A stretch of 46,443 bases of DNA from Clostridium sp. CAG:245 (GCA_000435175.1 FR880018.1:1-46443), one strand, 5' to 3'; counted from the stretch's first letter, positions 35,523 to 45,492 are shown. Program-made: numbers and translations. Notes: generated by a model from the letters alone, not told the origin.

Positions 35523-35801
35523 TTATTTTTTGTTTACTAAATCTTTTAAAGCTTTTCCAGCTTTGAATACTGGAGCTTTTGATGCTGGTATTTTGATTTC
35601 TTCTTTAGTTTGTGGGTTTCTTCCTTTTCTAGCAGCTCTTTTTCTAACTTCGAAAGAACCAAATCCAACTAATTGAACTTTGTCTCCCTTTACTAAAGCT
35701 TCTGTAACAACGTCAACAAATGCGTTTAATGTTGCTTCTGCATCTTTCTTTGTGCATTCTGTTTTAGCAGCTATGGCTGCGATTAAATCAGATTTGTTCA
35801 T
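35523..35801 (-). CDS. hup: HU-family DNA-binding protein
   Basis: 92 residues, normal length for HU. It starts MNKSDLIAAIAAKTECTKKD, carries the DNA-binding arm signature VGFGSFEVRKRAARKGRNPQ, and ends IPASKAPVFKAGKALKDLVN. HU is an abundant dimeric nucleoid protein that bends DNA. TTAGGAGG lies before the ATG. Its terminator is at 35467-35490. The 164 bases upstream (35802-35965) show no gene and should contain its promoter. Confidence 0.95.
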   Translation of the reverse strand: MNKSDLIAAIAAKTECTKKDAEATLNAFVDVVTEALVKGDKVQLVGFGSFEVRKRAARKGRNPQTKEEIKIPASKAPVFKAGKALKDLVNKK

Positions 35802-35965
35802 TTAAATTACCTCCTAATAAGATTGTATATGTAGATAATTATTGCATCTACTACTTACATTATTCGCCAAGGTTTGATAAAATCCTTCTTTTTTTTCAAA
35901 TTTATTTTATAAAAGTGTTAAATCTCAAGGGTTTGCGGTTTTCTATTTTCAAAAATGCTTATTTT

Positions 35966-37589
35966 TCAAGGTTTACATACCTTATTTTTCTTAAATTTGC
36001 TGTAAAATGGCAACATGTATAATTCATCTTTACTAAAAATTTTTGTAATTGCTAATATTACTACATAAACAATTATTGCAAATATTATTGTTAATATTAT
36101 AGCAATATTTTGCATAATTATACCTTTTAGTAAATTATATGTATATATTCCGAATTATTCCCATTGATGAACTTGCTAAAATTGGTTTTATAAAATATTT
36201 CGACAAATCAAATTTTATTTTAATATTTTTACTCAATGCTATCAAACTAATAAACATGGAAATAGCATGACACATTACAGTTGCAAATGCTGCACCAGCA
36301 ACTCCTCCCAAAACGAATGAATCTGGATTTACTTTTACTAATATTAAATTCAAAATTAGCTTAATAGACACTCCTATTGAAAGTGCAATTACGGGTACTT
36401 TAAGTTTTCCCAGTCCTTGAAGAGCACCGTTTATAGTTTGTTCTAATGTAATGAATACAATCGAAATACTACTTATTTGAAATATAAATTCTCCACTACT
36501 TGCATTTGGAAATAACATTTGCAAAATTGGCTTTGCGAAAACTACCATTCCAACACTACATGGCAGTCCAATTAATATCGTAATAAGTATCGCAAAAGAC
36601 ACCCTTTTTTCTATACTCTTATAGTCTCCTCTCGCTTTTGCAGCCGATACTGCCGGAACCAAAGCCGTTGCAAGTGCAATATTAAACGATAAAGGAAAAG
36701 TTACGAGTGTATCTATTTTTCCGCTTAGTATCCCATATTGAATTTTAGCCTGTTCTTCTGTTAAAAACGTTTTTAATCCCCTTACAACTGTAAAGGAATC
36801 TATATTTTTATTTAGTGAGCCTAAAATTGCACTAAAAGTAAGTGGCATTGCAATTATTATTATCTTCTTTACTATCTCTACTGTTCTTTCTTGCCTATGA
36901 TATTTTGGCTTATTAAATTTTATATATCTTTCTTTTTTATTATATAAATATATTAAATATATAAAGCCAATAAAGGTGGCAATACTAGTTGCCAAATTTG
37001 CTCCAGCAGCCATTACAGCTGTAGTATCTTTATTCCCCATAAAAAAACATATTAACTCAACTATAGCAACGGTGCATATTGTTTTTGTAAATTGTTCTAT
37101 TGTTTGAGACTGCGCCATTGGTTTCATATTTTCGTGCCCATTAAAATAGCCCCTTAAAACCGAAATTAACGAAACAAAGAAAATCGATGGTGCAAGTATT
37201 ATTAGTGTTAACTTTGCTTCCGGAATTTGAAGCCATACATTTGCAATAAAATCACTTCCACAAAATAATAATGCTGAACCTGTAAAACCGACTACAGAGA
37301 AAAAGGCAAACGCTACTTTAAAAATTTTCTGTGCTCCCCTATTGTCTCCCACTGATAATTTTTCTGAAATAAGTTTTGCAACAGCATTTGGAACACCTAT
37401 TGAAGAAATCGTTAACAGTAGTGCATAGATTTGGAATCCACTGTTATAAATAGCATTTCCAGCATCTCCAAAACCATTTTTATTTGTCAAATATAATTTA
37501 TAAAATAAACCTAAAATTTTTATTAAAACTTGTGAAAACATCAAAGTAATAATTCCTTGCATGAAACTTTGCTTTTTTTCCTTAGACAT
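35966..37589 (-). pseudogene. SpoVB/MurJ-like polysaccharide flippase, frameshifted near the C-terminus
   Basis: The ATG frame (36135-37589, 484 residues) is a polytopic MOP-superfamily flippase of the SpoVB/YtgP type: LIKILGLFYKLYLTNKNGFG near the start and repeated membrane helices, moving lipid-linked precursors. It ends abruptly at ASSSMGIIRNIYI. In the shifted frame, however, the family-type ending continues: GIYTYNLLKGIIMQNIAIIL, two more hydrophobic stretches, then KIFSKDELYMLPFYSKFKKN, to TGA 35966-35968. One extra base within 36150-36158 explains it. Full length would be about 540 residues. Either the gene lost its last transmembrane part or the sequence has an indel error. If the truncated form is made, it lacks about 58 residues. 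Confidence 0.78.
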
Positions 37590-37702
37590 ATGTTCTCCTT
37601 CCCCTTATTTATAAAATATATTCAATAAACCAATTACTATACTTAATTTGTAAGTTTAATAAATTTTTAGCATAAAAAAGCTTATAAAATTGCTCAAAAT
37701 AC

Positions 37703-37731
37703 TTGTTTTTTTCTTCATTTTATAGGATAAT
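37703..37731 (+). promoter_or_regulatory. Candidate promoter of the coupling-protein gene
   Basis: TTGTTT (37703-37708), a 17-base spacer and GATAAT (37726-37731) on the plus strand, about 50 bases upstream of the gene start. Confidence 0.6.
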
Positions 37732-37781
37732 AGATATGTATAAATTTTAATAAATGAAATAATTTGAAAGTGGTGAATCTT

Positions 37782-40127
37782 TTGAAAGCAATAGACAAAT
37801 TTTTAAAATATCTAAAAACAGACAGAAATACTTTTCTAACATATGTACTAACTTTAATAAGTGCTTATTTAGTTGTAGACAGAATAGTAGAAATGCTTAT
37901 GATGATTTTTACAGGAATGGCAGTTTCGTACTGGGGTCCAATTACATATACTCTAGCTCTTGCTTGCCCGGTATTTGCATTTCTATTTTCGTGTTCATCT
38001 AAGTTTGTTGACTCAGATGAATCTAAATTAGCACTATTTGATGTGTATTTAATCAGCATTTATATAATGATTGTATCTATGTTTACACAATTCACGAACC
38101 AATTTGGTTGGATGTTATTCTTATCAGTACCAAACTTTTCATACATCGCATCTAACTTTTATAATTTGATTAAACCAGCATTCTCCGCGGTTGCTCTGTA
38201 CTTACCATTAACCACATTCTATCCTGTTATAAAATGGTTACTAATGACAGTACACGATACCAAAACAATATATGAATCAATTTACGATTATAAAGGAATT
38301 AGCCTTGCTGATAAATCTGCCTCTTGGGGTGCTTATACTTGTGAGATGTCTTTTGGAACAGATAAAGTAAATGGTAAAACAGTTAAAATAGCTGAAGAGA
38401 AAAGATTTTACCCTACACTAGTATGTGGTGTTTCTGGTGCTGGAAAAACATCTTTATTGTTTGAGCCAATGATTGCAAAAGATATCGATAAAAAATATTT
38501 CTTTAGGGAAATATCAAAGGAAATGGGATTTACTGCATTAAAAACTGAAATTGCTACTTTAAATTGCCCATACTCAAATGATTATATAAACGCTAATTTC
38601 AATTTAAATATGATAACACCAAAAGAAAATAAACTTAATGTTTATAATACATATATGAAAAAAATGATTATAGCTGGTTCTGGAAATAATTATATTTACA
38701 GAAATTTAGGTTTGACCTATATTTCTCCTGATATTGAGTCTATAAATCATATTAAAAAAGTACTAAAAGCACGTAACATGAAATTCAATTTAATAGATCC
38801 TAATGACTCATCTTCTGTTGGATTAAATCCTTTTGCTCTTGAAGATGCAACTCAAACGGCTGTTGCAATTTCTACTGTTTTAAAAGGATTATATTCTTCA
38901 AGCAATAGTAATTTAGATGTAGAGCTTGCATACAGAGTAAACGCTGCAAACCAAGCAATTGAAAATTTAGCAATATTATTGAAAGAAATATATCCTAGAC
39001 TTCATGATGATGATTTACCAAATCTTGAAGATATGTTAAATTGTTTCACACATTTTGAATTAATCGAAGAATTATGTGAAGAAATGAAAAAAGACAATGA
39101 ACTTGCAGAAAAATATTCTTCATTGCTAAATTATTTTGAAAGGAATTTCTATGCATCTGCTCCAAATAGAGAAGATACTGAAAAATTTATAACACATGCT
39201 ACTGCACAATTAGATAGTTTACTAAGATATACTGGAGTTAAAAACATATTATGTAATAGAAGAAATTCTATAAACTTTGATAATGCATTAAAAAATGCCG
39301 ACGTAACTCTTGTATGTACAAGACGTGGTGATTTAGGTCCAAACATTCATACAGCATTTGGTCTATTTTGTATATTGATGATGCAGTATTCTGTATTAAG
39401 ACGTCCTGGAATAGAAAAAGATAGAGTTCCACATTTCTTATACATAGACGAATTTGCAGATTTTGTTGGAAATTCAACGGATTCATTGTTTACTTTATAT
39501 AGAAAGTATAAAGTTTCAACAGTAGTTTCTATACAAAACTTAGGTCAATTAGATAAAGGTTCAAACAAGAAACATAGACAAATAATAACAGCTAATTGTT
39601 CTAATAAGTTCGTATTTGGAAATAACGCTCCTGAAGACAACGAGTGGTGGTCAAAAGAAATCGGTGACAAGAAAGATTGGTCATTTGGAAGTTCTTACGA
39701 TACAGCTAAAGGCGAATATGACCCTAAACTTACTGGAATAAAATACGAAAATAAGATAAAATATCAACCTGGAAAAATCCAAGCTATGAAATTTAAGCAG
39801 GCTATGTATAAGCTAAGAAATTTAGGTGGAAAGAGCGATACTGGTGTAGTAAATCTAAGCTTCCTATCTGCAACATATTATGAGCCTAAGGCATCAAAAG
39901 AATATTCATTCGAGAAATATAATGCTGGTTATGATGCACATTCAGCAGAAGATAAGTATGAAGAAGAAAAAGCAAAAAAGAAAAAAGAAACATTAAAAAA
40001 TTATCATTTTAATGATGATATTCCTGATGAAGTTGATCCAATAAAAACAGATACATCTGATTCAAAATATTTATTTGATAGTGAAGATGCAATTGTATTT
40101 AACTTTAAGAAACCAGATAATAAATAA
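37782..40127 (+). CDS. VirD4/TraG-type coupling ATPase
   Basis: 781 residues from TTG 37782, preferred because GTGGTGA lies six bases upstream; TTG 37764 is the outer limit. The N-terminal 190 residues hold four to five membrane helices, more than the two of classical VirD4. The cytoplasmic part has a Walker A LVCGVSGAGKTS (about 215-223) and a Walker B HFLYIDEFADF (about 551), with TraG/TraM-recognition-type context (RRGDLGPNIHTAFGLF, then IQNLGQLD). The C-terminus is charged. Such proteins feed DNA-protein substrates into type IV secretion channels. No relaxase or mating-channel gene is in the window. It is convergent with a replication-relaxation-like gene. Confidence 0.78.
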   Translation: MKAIDKFLKYLKTDRNTFLTYVLTLISAYLVVDRIVEMLMMIFTGMAVSYWGPITYTLALACPVFAFLFSCSSKFVDSDESKLALFDVYLISIYIMIVSMFTQFTNQFGWMLFLSVPNFSYIASNFYNLIKPAFSAVALYLPLTTFYPVIKWLLMTVHDTKTIYESIYDYKGISLADKSASWGAYTCEMSFGTDKVNGKTVKIAEEKRFYPTLVCGVSGAGKTSLLFEPMIAKDIDKKYFFREISKEMGFTALKTEIATLNCPYSNDYINANFNLNMITPKENKLNVYNTYMKKMIIAGSGNNYIYRNLGLTYISPDIESINHIKKVLKARNMKFNLIDPNDSSSVGLNPFALEDATQTAVAISTVLKGLYSSSNSNLDVELAYRVNAANQAIENLAILLKEIYPRLHDDDLPNLEDMLNCFTHFELIEELCEEMKKDNELAEKYSSLLNYFERNFYASAPNREDTEKFITHATAQLDSLLRYTGVKNILCNRRNSINFDNALKNADVTLVCTRRGDLGPNIHTAFGLFCILMMQYSVLRRPGIEKDRVPHFLYIDEFADFVGNSTDSLFTLYRKYKVSTVVSIQNLGQLDKGSNKKHRQIITANCSNKFVFGNNAPEDNEWWSKEIGDKKDWSFGSSYDTAKGEYDPKLTGIKYENKIKYQPGKIQAMKFKQAMYKLRNLGGKSDTGVVNLSFLSATYYEPKASKEYSFEKYNAGYDAHSAEDKYEEEKAKKKKETLKNYHFNDDIPDEVDPIKTDTSDSKYLFDSEDAIVFNFKKPDNK

Positions 40128-40132
40128 ATTTT

Positions 40133-40172
40133 AAGAACGAAGCAAAAATATCTATGCTTCGTTCTTTTTTTC
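40133..40172 (+). terminator. Strong terminator of the coupling-protein gene
   Basis: A 12-bp perfect stem (40133-40144 with 40155-40166, AAGAACGAAGCA and its complement) with a 10-base loop is followed by a T run to 40171. Confidence 0.85.
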
Positions 40173-40200
40173 ATTAAAATAATATATTTAACTTCAAAGA

Positions 40201-40225
40201 AGACGAAGCATTTTTTGCTCCGTCT
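40201..40225 (-). terminator. Terminator of the replication-relaxation-like gene
   Basis: AGACGGAGCA (40225-40216 on the minus strand) pairs with TGCTTCGTCT (40210-40201) with one G-U pair and an A5 loop; the following TCTTTG is only weakly T-rich. It shares the GACGAAGCA core with the opposing terminator at 40133-40172. Confidence 0.6.
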
Positions 40226-40254
40226 ACATTTTCCATTCTTTTAGGCATTATTAT

Positions 40255-41193
40255 TTATCCTAATAATTTTATATCTACATTTTCCATTTTATACTTATTA
40301 GTTACTGGGTCTAATTTAAATTCAGCTAAGCTGTGTTCTAGTGTGCTATCATTTTGGCGTAAATCTGTTGTGTAATATAGATTTAGTTTATCTATACCTA
40401 ATCCATTTACAACAATTTCTCTAAATGTTTCCGCCATATGCTTTTCATCTTCACATAGTAAAATTAATTGTGGTATTGTTTTAAACCCAGAATCCATTGC
40501 TACAAAGTTTTCATAGAAGTCTTTATACAATTTCATTTTATCTGCAAGTTTTTTTTGCCAATCATCTTCTCTACGAATTACTTCAAAAATGAAATCTATT
40601 GATTTTCCATTCTTGCTTAGAGTAACTTTACCACCAGTAGCTTTAAATTGTTTTCCAAGTATTTTCGCATTCATAGGTACTTTTATTTGGAATGAATCAA
40701 AAGCTTGTACTTTTTCTTTATAAGAAATTAGAAGTTGATTGCTTGCTAATCTTTTCTTTATCATTGCAACTGGTTTTGTATTATCTGTTGGTTGCCATTT
40801 ACATTCTACTCCTCTAGAATTTAATAAATATTTTCCCATTTTTTCTAGGCAGTATATTCTGTATATTCCCTTACCATCTTCTGAATTGAAATAATATCGT
40901 GTTAATATTTTTGATTTAACTAATTGTTCTAATTTATTGTTTAGTTTATCCTGTGATTTAAGTTCAAATTTTTCTTTTTCTAATAATTTAAACAACTGTC
41001 TAGATGTTATGAACTCATATTCATTAACAATTTCCATTATTCTAAAATGTAAATCATTTATATGACCTACGTTTATTTTTTGGATTATTTGGTTCATTGA
41101 TACATAACCATCTTTTCCATCAAATACTTTAATTTCTCCTGGTCTTATCGCAAAAGGTGAGACTGTTGTTTTTATTTCTGAATCTTCTATCAT
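40255..41193 (-). CDS. Replication-relaxation-like winged-helix protein
   Basis: 312 residues. The N-terminal half is a winged-helix: LHFRIMEIVNEYEFITSRQL, then LVKSKILTRYYFNSEDGKGI and YRIYCLEKMGKYLL. The C-terminal half (about 165-290) resembles the nuclease-like part of the replication-relaxation family, with IDFIFEVIRREDDWQKKLAD (the E-V-x-R strand) and TIPQLILLCEDEKH. Families of this kind usually accompany conjugative or mobilisable elements. Assignment is by pattern only. AGGGGG precedes the ATG. It converges on the coupling ATPase gene, with back-to-back terminators between. Confidence 0.55.
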   Translation of the reverse strand: MIEDSEIKTTVSPFAIRPGEIKVFDGKDGYVSMNQIIQKINVGHINDLHFRIMEIVNEYEFITSRQLFKLLEKEKFELKSQDKLNNKLEQLVKSKILTRYYFNSEDGKGIYRIYCLEKMGKYLLNSRGVECKWQPTDNTKPVAMIKKRLASNQLLISYKEKVQAFDSFQIKVPMNAKILGKQFKATGGKVTLSKNGKSIDFIFEVIRREDDWQKKLADKMKLYKDFYENFVAMDSGFKTIPQLILLCEDEKHMAETFREIVVNGLGIDKLNLYYTTDLRQNDSTLEHSLAEFKLDPVTNKYKMENVDIKLLG

Positions 41194-41262
41194 TCTAATT
41201 CCCCCTATAATTTATAAAATACAATTTAGTACTCTACATTATCTATTTTTCCACACTTTGAC

Positions 41263-42006
41263 CTATTTGTCAAGTTCTAATAGTCTTTTTACCTCGTTAT
41301 CTGTTAAATATCTCCATTTTCCTATTTCTAGATTTTTTACATCCAAATCTGCAATTTTTCTTCTATGTAAAGCAAGTACTTTTCTACCTATTGCCTCACA
41401 CATTTTTCTTACTTCCCTATTTTTGCCTTCATGAATGGTTATTTGTAATCTTGAAAAATTTTTCTCTTCATCTGTTTTTAGAATTTTTACTTTAGCTGGA
41501 CTTGTAACAAATGTTTCCTCACTCTTTTCATCAACTGGTATTTCTACACCGTTTTTTAATTTTTCAACATCATCTTGAGTTACAATTCCTTTTACTGTTA
41601 CAGTGTATGTTTTTTCCACTTCATGACTTGGATGTGTGATTTTATTTATGAAATCACCATCGTTTGTAAGCATTAATGCTCCAGATGTATACATATCTAA
41701 TCTGCCCACAGGTAGTACTTTTTCTTTTATTTTTACTAAATCCAGCACTTTTGGTCTGTCAAACTGGTCTTTCACAGTAGTCACATAACCAATTGGTTTG
41801 TTAAGTAATATATATACATGTTTTTCTACCTTTTCAACTTTTTTACCATCAAATTCTATTATGTCTTTATCTGGATTTATTTTAGTTCCGAGTTCTGTTA
41901 CAACTTTGCCATTTACTTTCACTCTGCCATCTAATATAAATTCTTCACATTTTCTTCTTGCTGCAATTCCGTTATTAGCCAGATATTTTTGTAATCTTTC
42001 TTCCAC
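41263..42006 (-). CDS. rluB: RsuA/RluB-type pseudouridine synthase
   Basis: 247 residues. An N-terminal S4 RNA-binding domain (ERLQKYLANNGIAARRKCEE, then ILDGRVKVNGKV) precedes the synthase domain with the catalytic Asp in PVGRLDMYTSGALMLTNDG (about residue 102) and EGKNREVRKMCEAIG near the end. It converts a uridine of 23S (RluB-type) or 16S rRNA to pseudouridine; the ribosomal site is inferred from family. The start is GTG with AAAGGAG upstream. It stands alone with 120 bases to the next gene upstream. Confidence 0.88.
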   Translation of the reverse strand: MEERLQKYLANNGIAARRKCEEFILDGRVKVNGKVVTELGTKINPDKDIIEFDGKKVEKVEKHVYILLNKPIGYVTTVKDQFDRPKVLDLVKIKEKVLPVGRLDMYTSGALMLTNDGDFINKITHPSHEVEKTYTVTVKGIVTQDDVEKLKNGVEIPVDEKSEETFVTSPAKVKILKTDEEKNFSRLQITIHEGKNREVRKMCEAIGRKVLALHRRKIADLDVKNLEIGKWRYLTDNEVKRLLELDK

Positions 42007-42126
42007 AATTTCACTCCTTTCTAATTTTACTAATTCTAACTTGAATCCAAAATACGATTAGATTATAAATTTTTTTATATTTTTGTATTATTTATTGTTT
42101 TACATACAATTAAGTTTAAGTTGATT

Positions 42127-43047
42127 TCATTTTTTATCAATTTCTCTATTTTTTAGCTTTTCTAGTACATCTTCAAAATATTCCGGTATTGGTGCTTCTA
42201 AGCTTAGCTCCTTGCCAGTTATTGGGTGTTTAAATTGTAAGTAACGTGCATGAAGCATTTGTCCTTGCACCCCAAATTCATTCTTACCATTAGAATACAC
42301 TTCATCTCCTACCACAGGATGTCCTATATAAGACATATGTACTCTTATTTGATGAGTTCTTCCAGTATCTATTTTCAATTCTAATAAAGTATAATTATCA
42401 TATCTTTTTAGCACTTTAAAGTGTGTTACAGCATTCCTCCCCTTAGGGTCAACAGCCATTTTCTTTCTGTCTTTTGTACTTCTTGCAATAGGTAAATCTA
42501 TAGTAGCCTCATCTTCGGCAACAACGCCTCTAACTAATGCAATATATTTTTTAGTAACCTTTCTTTCTTGAATCTGCTTACTCATATTCATATGAGCCTC
42601 ATCATTTTTGGCAACTATAAGAAGTCCGGATGTATCTTTATCTAATCTATGTACAATTCCTGGTCTTATTTCTCCACCTATTCCAGATAGACTATCTTTA
42701 CACATTGCAAGAATTGCATTTACAAGCGTTCCATCTGGATTTCCATTAGCAGGGTGAACCACCATTCCCTTTGGCTTATTTACAACAATTATATCATTAT
42801 CCTCATATACAACAGGCACAGGAATATCCTGTGCTTTTAATTCAACATCTTTTGCTTCTGGTATTTCTATGCTTATTACATCTCCTTCTTCAGGTTTATA
42901 AGAAGCTTTCTGCTTTTTTCCATTTACTAGAATTTTTTCCTCTTCTATAAGCCTTTGAGCAGTTGTTCTAGACAATTTACTTAATTTATCTGTTACATAA
43001 GAGTCTAGTCTTTTTTGATTATTCTCCTTTACAATTAATTCTTCCAA
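42127..43047 (-). CDS. rluD: RluA-family pseudouridine synthase (RluD-like)
   Basis: 306 residues from TTG 43047, which has AAGGAAG six bases upstream; the frame from TTG 43065 lacks an SD because it abuts the lspA stop. An S4 domain (RLDSYVTDKLSKLSRTTAQR) is followed by the synthase domain: DDIIVVNKPKGMVVHPANGN, the catalytic Asp in GIVHRLDKDTSGLLIVAKND, and GRTHQIRVHMSYIGHPVVGD. The RluD-like enzyme modifies 23S rRNA. The lspA-rluD pairing is widespread in Bacillota. Confidence 0.9.
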   Translation of the reverse strand: MEELIVKENNQKRLDSYVTDKLSKLSRTTAQRLIEEEKILVNGKKQKASYKPEEGDVISIEIPEAKDVELKAQDIPVPVVYEDNDIIVVNKPKGMVVHPANGNPDGTLVNAILAMCKDSLSGIGGEIRPGIVHRLDKDTSGLLIVAKNDEAHMNMSKQIQERKVTKKYIALVRGVVAEDEATIDLPIARSTKDRKKMAVDPKGRNAVTHFKVLKRYDNYTLLELKIDTGRTHQIRVHMSYIGHPVVGDEVYSNGKNEFGVQGQMLHARYLQFKHPITGKELSLEAPIPEYFEDVLEKLKNREIDKK

Positions 43048-43065
43048 TTTTATCTTCCTTTTCAA

Positions 43066-43554
43066 TTAATCTCTTCCAATATTTCGTATTTTCTCTTCTA
43101 TATTTTTCAAATCTGCTTTAATATTCAAAGTGTTCTTTACCATAAATATTAAGAATGAAATCCAGCCTATAATATATAGAATATATGCAATGTTTACCGA
43201 AGGCAATCTTCCTATTTTTATAAAATTTATAACCTCTCCATTCCAAATCTTATCTATGCAATTACTTATTCCTCCGCCTAATATTACGGCAAGTGAATAT
43301 TTCACTTTTGTGGACATATATTTGCTTTGTTCTTTTAAAAACTTGATTATAACTGTAAACACAACACAGTCAGATAATATAGAAATAATAACGTCAGCAA
43401 TCTTTATCTCTTCACTTTTTTTGATTAACGTAATTATTCCAACGTCTTGCTTTACAAAATTTATTACCAATATTTTGCTAACTTGGTCAATTAAAATTAT
43501 TGCAATAATAATTAAAATGGTTATGCTTAATTTAAATTTCTTCTTTTCCGTCAT
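43066..43554 (-). CDS. lspA: Signal peptidase II homologue lacking catalytic aspartates
   Basis: 162 residues with four hydrophobic helices. The family alignment is clear: IIIAIILIDQVSKILV (first conserved Asp, 23), then GGGISNCIDKIWNGEVINF and PSVNIAY. In active enzymes the last two blocks read GN.xDR....G.VVDF and FN.AD, and the Asp in VVDF and the Asp in FN.AD form the catalytic dyad. Here these are Asn110 and Tyr124, while Asn98 and Asp101 are kept. It should not work as a lipoprotein signal peptidase unless another site has taken over. It is in the normal place just upstream of rluD. Another lspA may exist elsewhere in the genome. Confidence 0.78.
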   Translation of the reverse strand: MTEKKKFKLSITILIIIAIILIDQVSKILVINFVKQDVGIITLIKKSEEIKIADVIISILSDCVVFTVIIKFLKEQSKYMSTKVKYSLAVILGGGISNCIDKIWNGEVINFIKIGRLPSVNIAYILYIIGWISFLIFMVKNTLNIKADLKNIEEKIRNIGRD

Positions 43555-43556
43555 TT

Positions 43557-45296
43557 TTAGTCTCTTTCATATATTACAAACTTTTTATCCGAATATAATT
43601 CTTTATATCTGTCACTTCTTGATAAGAATATATTCAGCTTTGAATTCTTATATAAAATTACATGAGTAATTCCATAAGTATTAAATGTATTTTCATAATA
43701 TTTAGATATATTTGAAGTATTTATATAATCTGAAAAAATATCTTGTCCTTCATATTTTCCGTCTTTTCCTTTTACTCCATTAAATTCAGGTGCATATAAA
43801 TCTGCTCTTGAATCTATAAAAACAGGAATTCCTTCAAATAATAGATAACTTCCGTAATTGTATTCATTAAATAATTTAATTGAATTTACATCCAAATTTT
43901 CTTTAATATATTTTGCTGCATCAACTGGATATGTTGATGGATTTACAAATTTATCATCTAATTTTGGTTTTATTTCTATTACAGATAGTAGTACAATTAG
44001 TAAAACAACTGCAATAGTTCCAAGTGATGATACTGCAATATCTTCGAATTCTTTTAATCCCTTTGAGTCATATTTCATAAACAACTGTGTTATTAATGTT
44101 GCTAAAACAGCACTTCCGAGCAATACAAGCATAGATTCTTGCCTTCTAGTCATAAACATTAATAATGTTAAACCTGCAAACATGAATAAATCTTTTAATC
44201 TTATTTTTGTATCTGTAAAAATCAATAATGCTAATGTTGCAGTTAGTACAACCAACATTTCTTTATTATTTATTAGTGTTAATGGCAAATGTTCACTTAT
44301 ACTCTTAGTTGTATTTCCTTTCATTGTCTTGTATAAGTATGTATATGGTGTATCTCCTAACGGTGTTAATAACCCTGTTAGAACACATATAGCCATTATT
44401 AATATAAGCCATTTTGCATTTTTATTTTTGTTATATCTTATTTTATATGGTTCTTTTCTTTTTGCTTCTCTATTTTTTAATATTTTTGCATTCTTTTCTT
44501 CAAATTTTTCTTTTGCTGTTATTACTTTTTTTAATTTTTCATCTAATATTTTTTTATTTTCTTCTATTGCTTCTTTTTCTATTTTCTTATTGTAATTTTT
44601 TATTTTTATATCATAATATTTTTTTCTTATTCTGTACACTGGCTGAGCATCAATTACAGTAAATATTAAATATTCTGCAATATATGGCAAAAATATTACA
44701 AAGAAAAATGGCCATACAGCACAATGTAAGTTTGCTATTGCTGTAGATATAACTATAATTCCAATAGCATAGCCTACCTTTTTCTTTTCTAAGAAATTTT
44801 CTATTAATAAAATTGTAAGTTCAAGCAATATAAATGTTACAAGTTGTGCTCTTGCTGCTATATAATCTTTTATCAAGAACATTCCACCAATTGTAATTGC
44901 AAACGAGATTAGTTTGTTTTTAGATATTTTATAGTTTGTACAATACATTAGAATACCTAATATACACGCAAATACTATTGTTGATATAAAAATTCCTAAA
45001 AATCCTCCTAAATTATATATCAAATAAATCATTACATCATAAGCCCAATGAGGATATGTATATGGTAACTCATGCCATGAAAATGGGTCTTGCATATCCA
45101 CAGTTTTAGTATTAATTATGTGTTTACCTATTTTTATCGTATAATACGTATCATTTTGCATTGTTACAGGACAAATTGATGCACAAAAAATTATAATGCA
45201 AAAAATTGCAAGTATATGAAATTTTATATTCTTAACTTTTTGTGAATCTTCTTTTTTTGCTTTTTCCTTTACCTCTTTTTTCTCAGATGTTTTCAT
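43557..45296 (-). CDS. Polytopic membrane protein, GT-C glycosyltransferase-like
   Basis: 579 residues with 10 or more hydrophobic helices. The N-terminal 25 residues are basic and cytoplasmic. After the first helix comes NDTYYTIKIGKHII, in the place where GT-C enzymes keep an acidic residue, followed by DPFSWHELPYTYPHWAYDVM. A lysine-rich cytoplasmic loop (about 220-290) interrupts the helices, and the last ~100 residues form a soluble domain containing FNEYNYGSYLLFEGIPVFID. This layout is typical of GT-C-like transferases of unknown substrate. It ends 2 bases before the lspA start, so it is in one transcript with lspA and rluD. Confidence 0.6.
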   Translation of the reverse strand: MKTSEKKEVKEKAKKEDSQKVKNIKFHILAIFCIIIFCASICPVTMQNDTYYTIKIGKHIINTKTVDMQDPFSWHELPYTYPHWAYDVMIYLIYNLGGFLGIFISTIVFACILGILMYCTNYKISKNKLISFAITIGGMFLIKDYIAARAQLVTFILLELTILLIENFLEKKKVGYAIGIIVISTAIANLHCAVWPFFFVIFLPYIAEYLIFTVIDAQPVYRIRKKYYDIKIKNYNKKIEKEAIEENKKILDEKLKKVITAKEKFEEKNAKILKNREAKRKEPYKIRYNKNKNAKWLILIMAICVLTGLLTPLGDTPYTYLYKTMKGNTTKSISEHLPLTLINNKEMLVVLTATLALLIFTDTKIRLKDLFMFAGLTLLMFMTRRQESMLVLLGSAVLATLITQLFMKYDSKGLKEFEDIAVSSLGTIAVVLLIVLLSVIEIKPKLDDKFVNPSTYPVDAAKYIKENLDVNSIKLFNEYNYGSYLLFEGIPVFIDSRADLYAPEFNGVKGKDGKYEGQDIFSDYINTSNISKYYENTFNTYGITHVILYKNSKLNIFLSRSDRYKELYSDKKFVIYERD

Positions 45297-45443
45297 TAAT
45301 TAATTTCCTTCCTCGCTTTATTTGAATGCACATACAGCAAAATTGATTTATAATTTCGTTTAATCTATTTTCTGTGTTGTTGTTAATTTTACATGCTAAT
45401 TATACCAGTTTCTAGAGCAAAGAGCAATACAAAATACAATAAA

Positions 45444-45492
45444 AAAGAAAGTTGATATATTGAATTTTTCTTCAATATTTTCAACTTTCTTT
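45444..45492 (-). terminator. Intrinsic terminator of tsf
   Basis: A 12-bp outer stem (45444-45455 with 45481-45492, AAAGAAAGTTGA and its complement) encloses a second AT pairing; TTTTTTATTG follows on the minus strand. Confidence 0.8.

Noticed and set aside
43130..43669. 179-codon plus-strand frame opposite lspA
   Set aside because: Antisense to a membrane-protein gene; hydrophobic composition is a mirror of that gene, with no SD.
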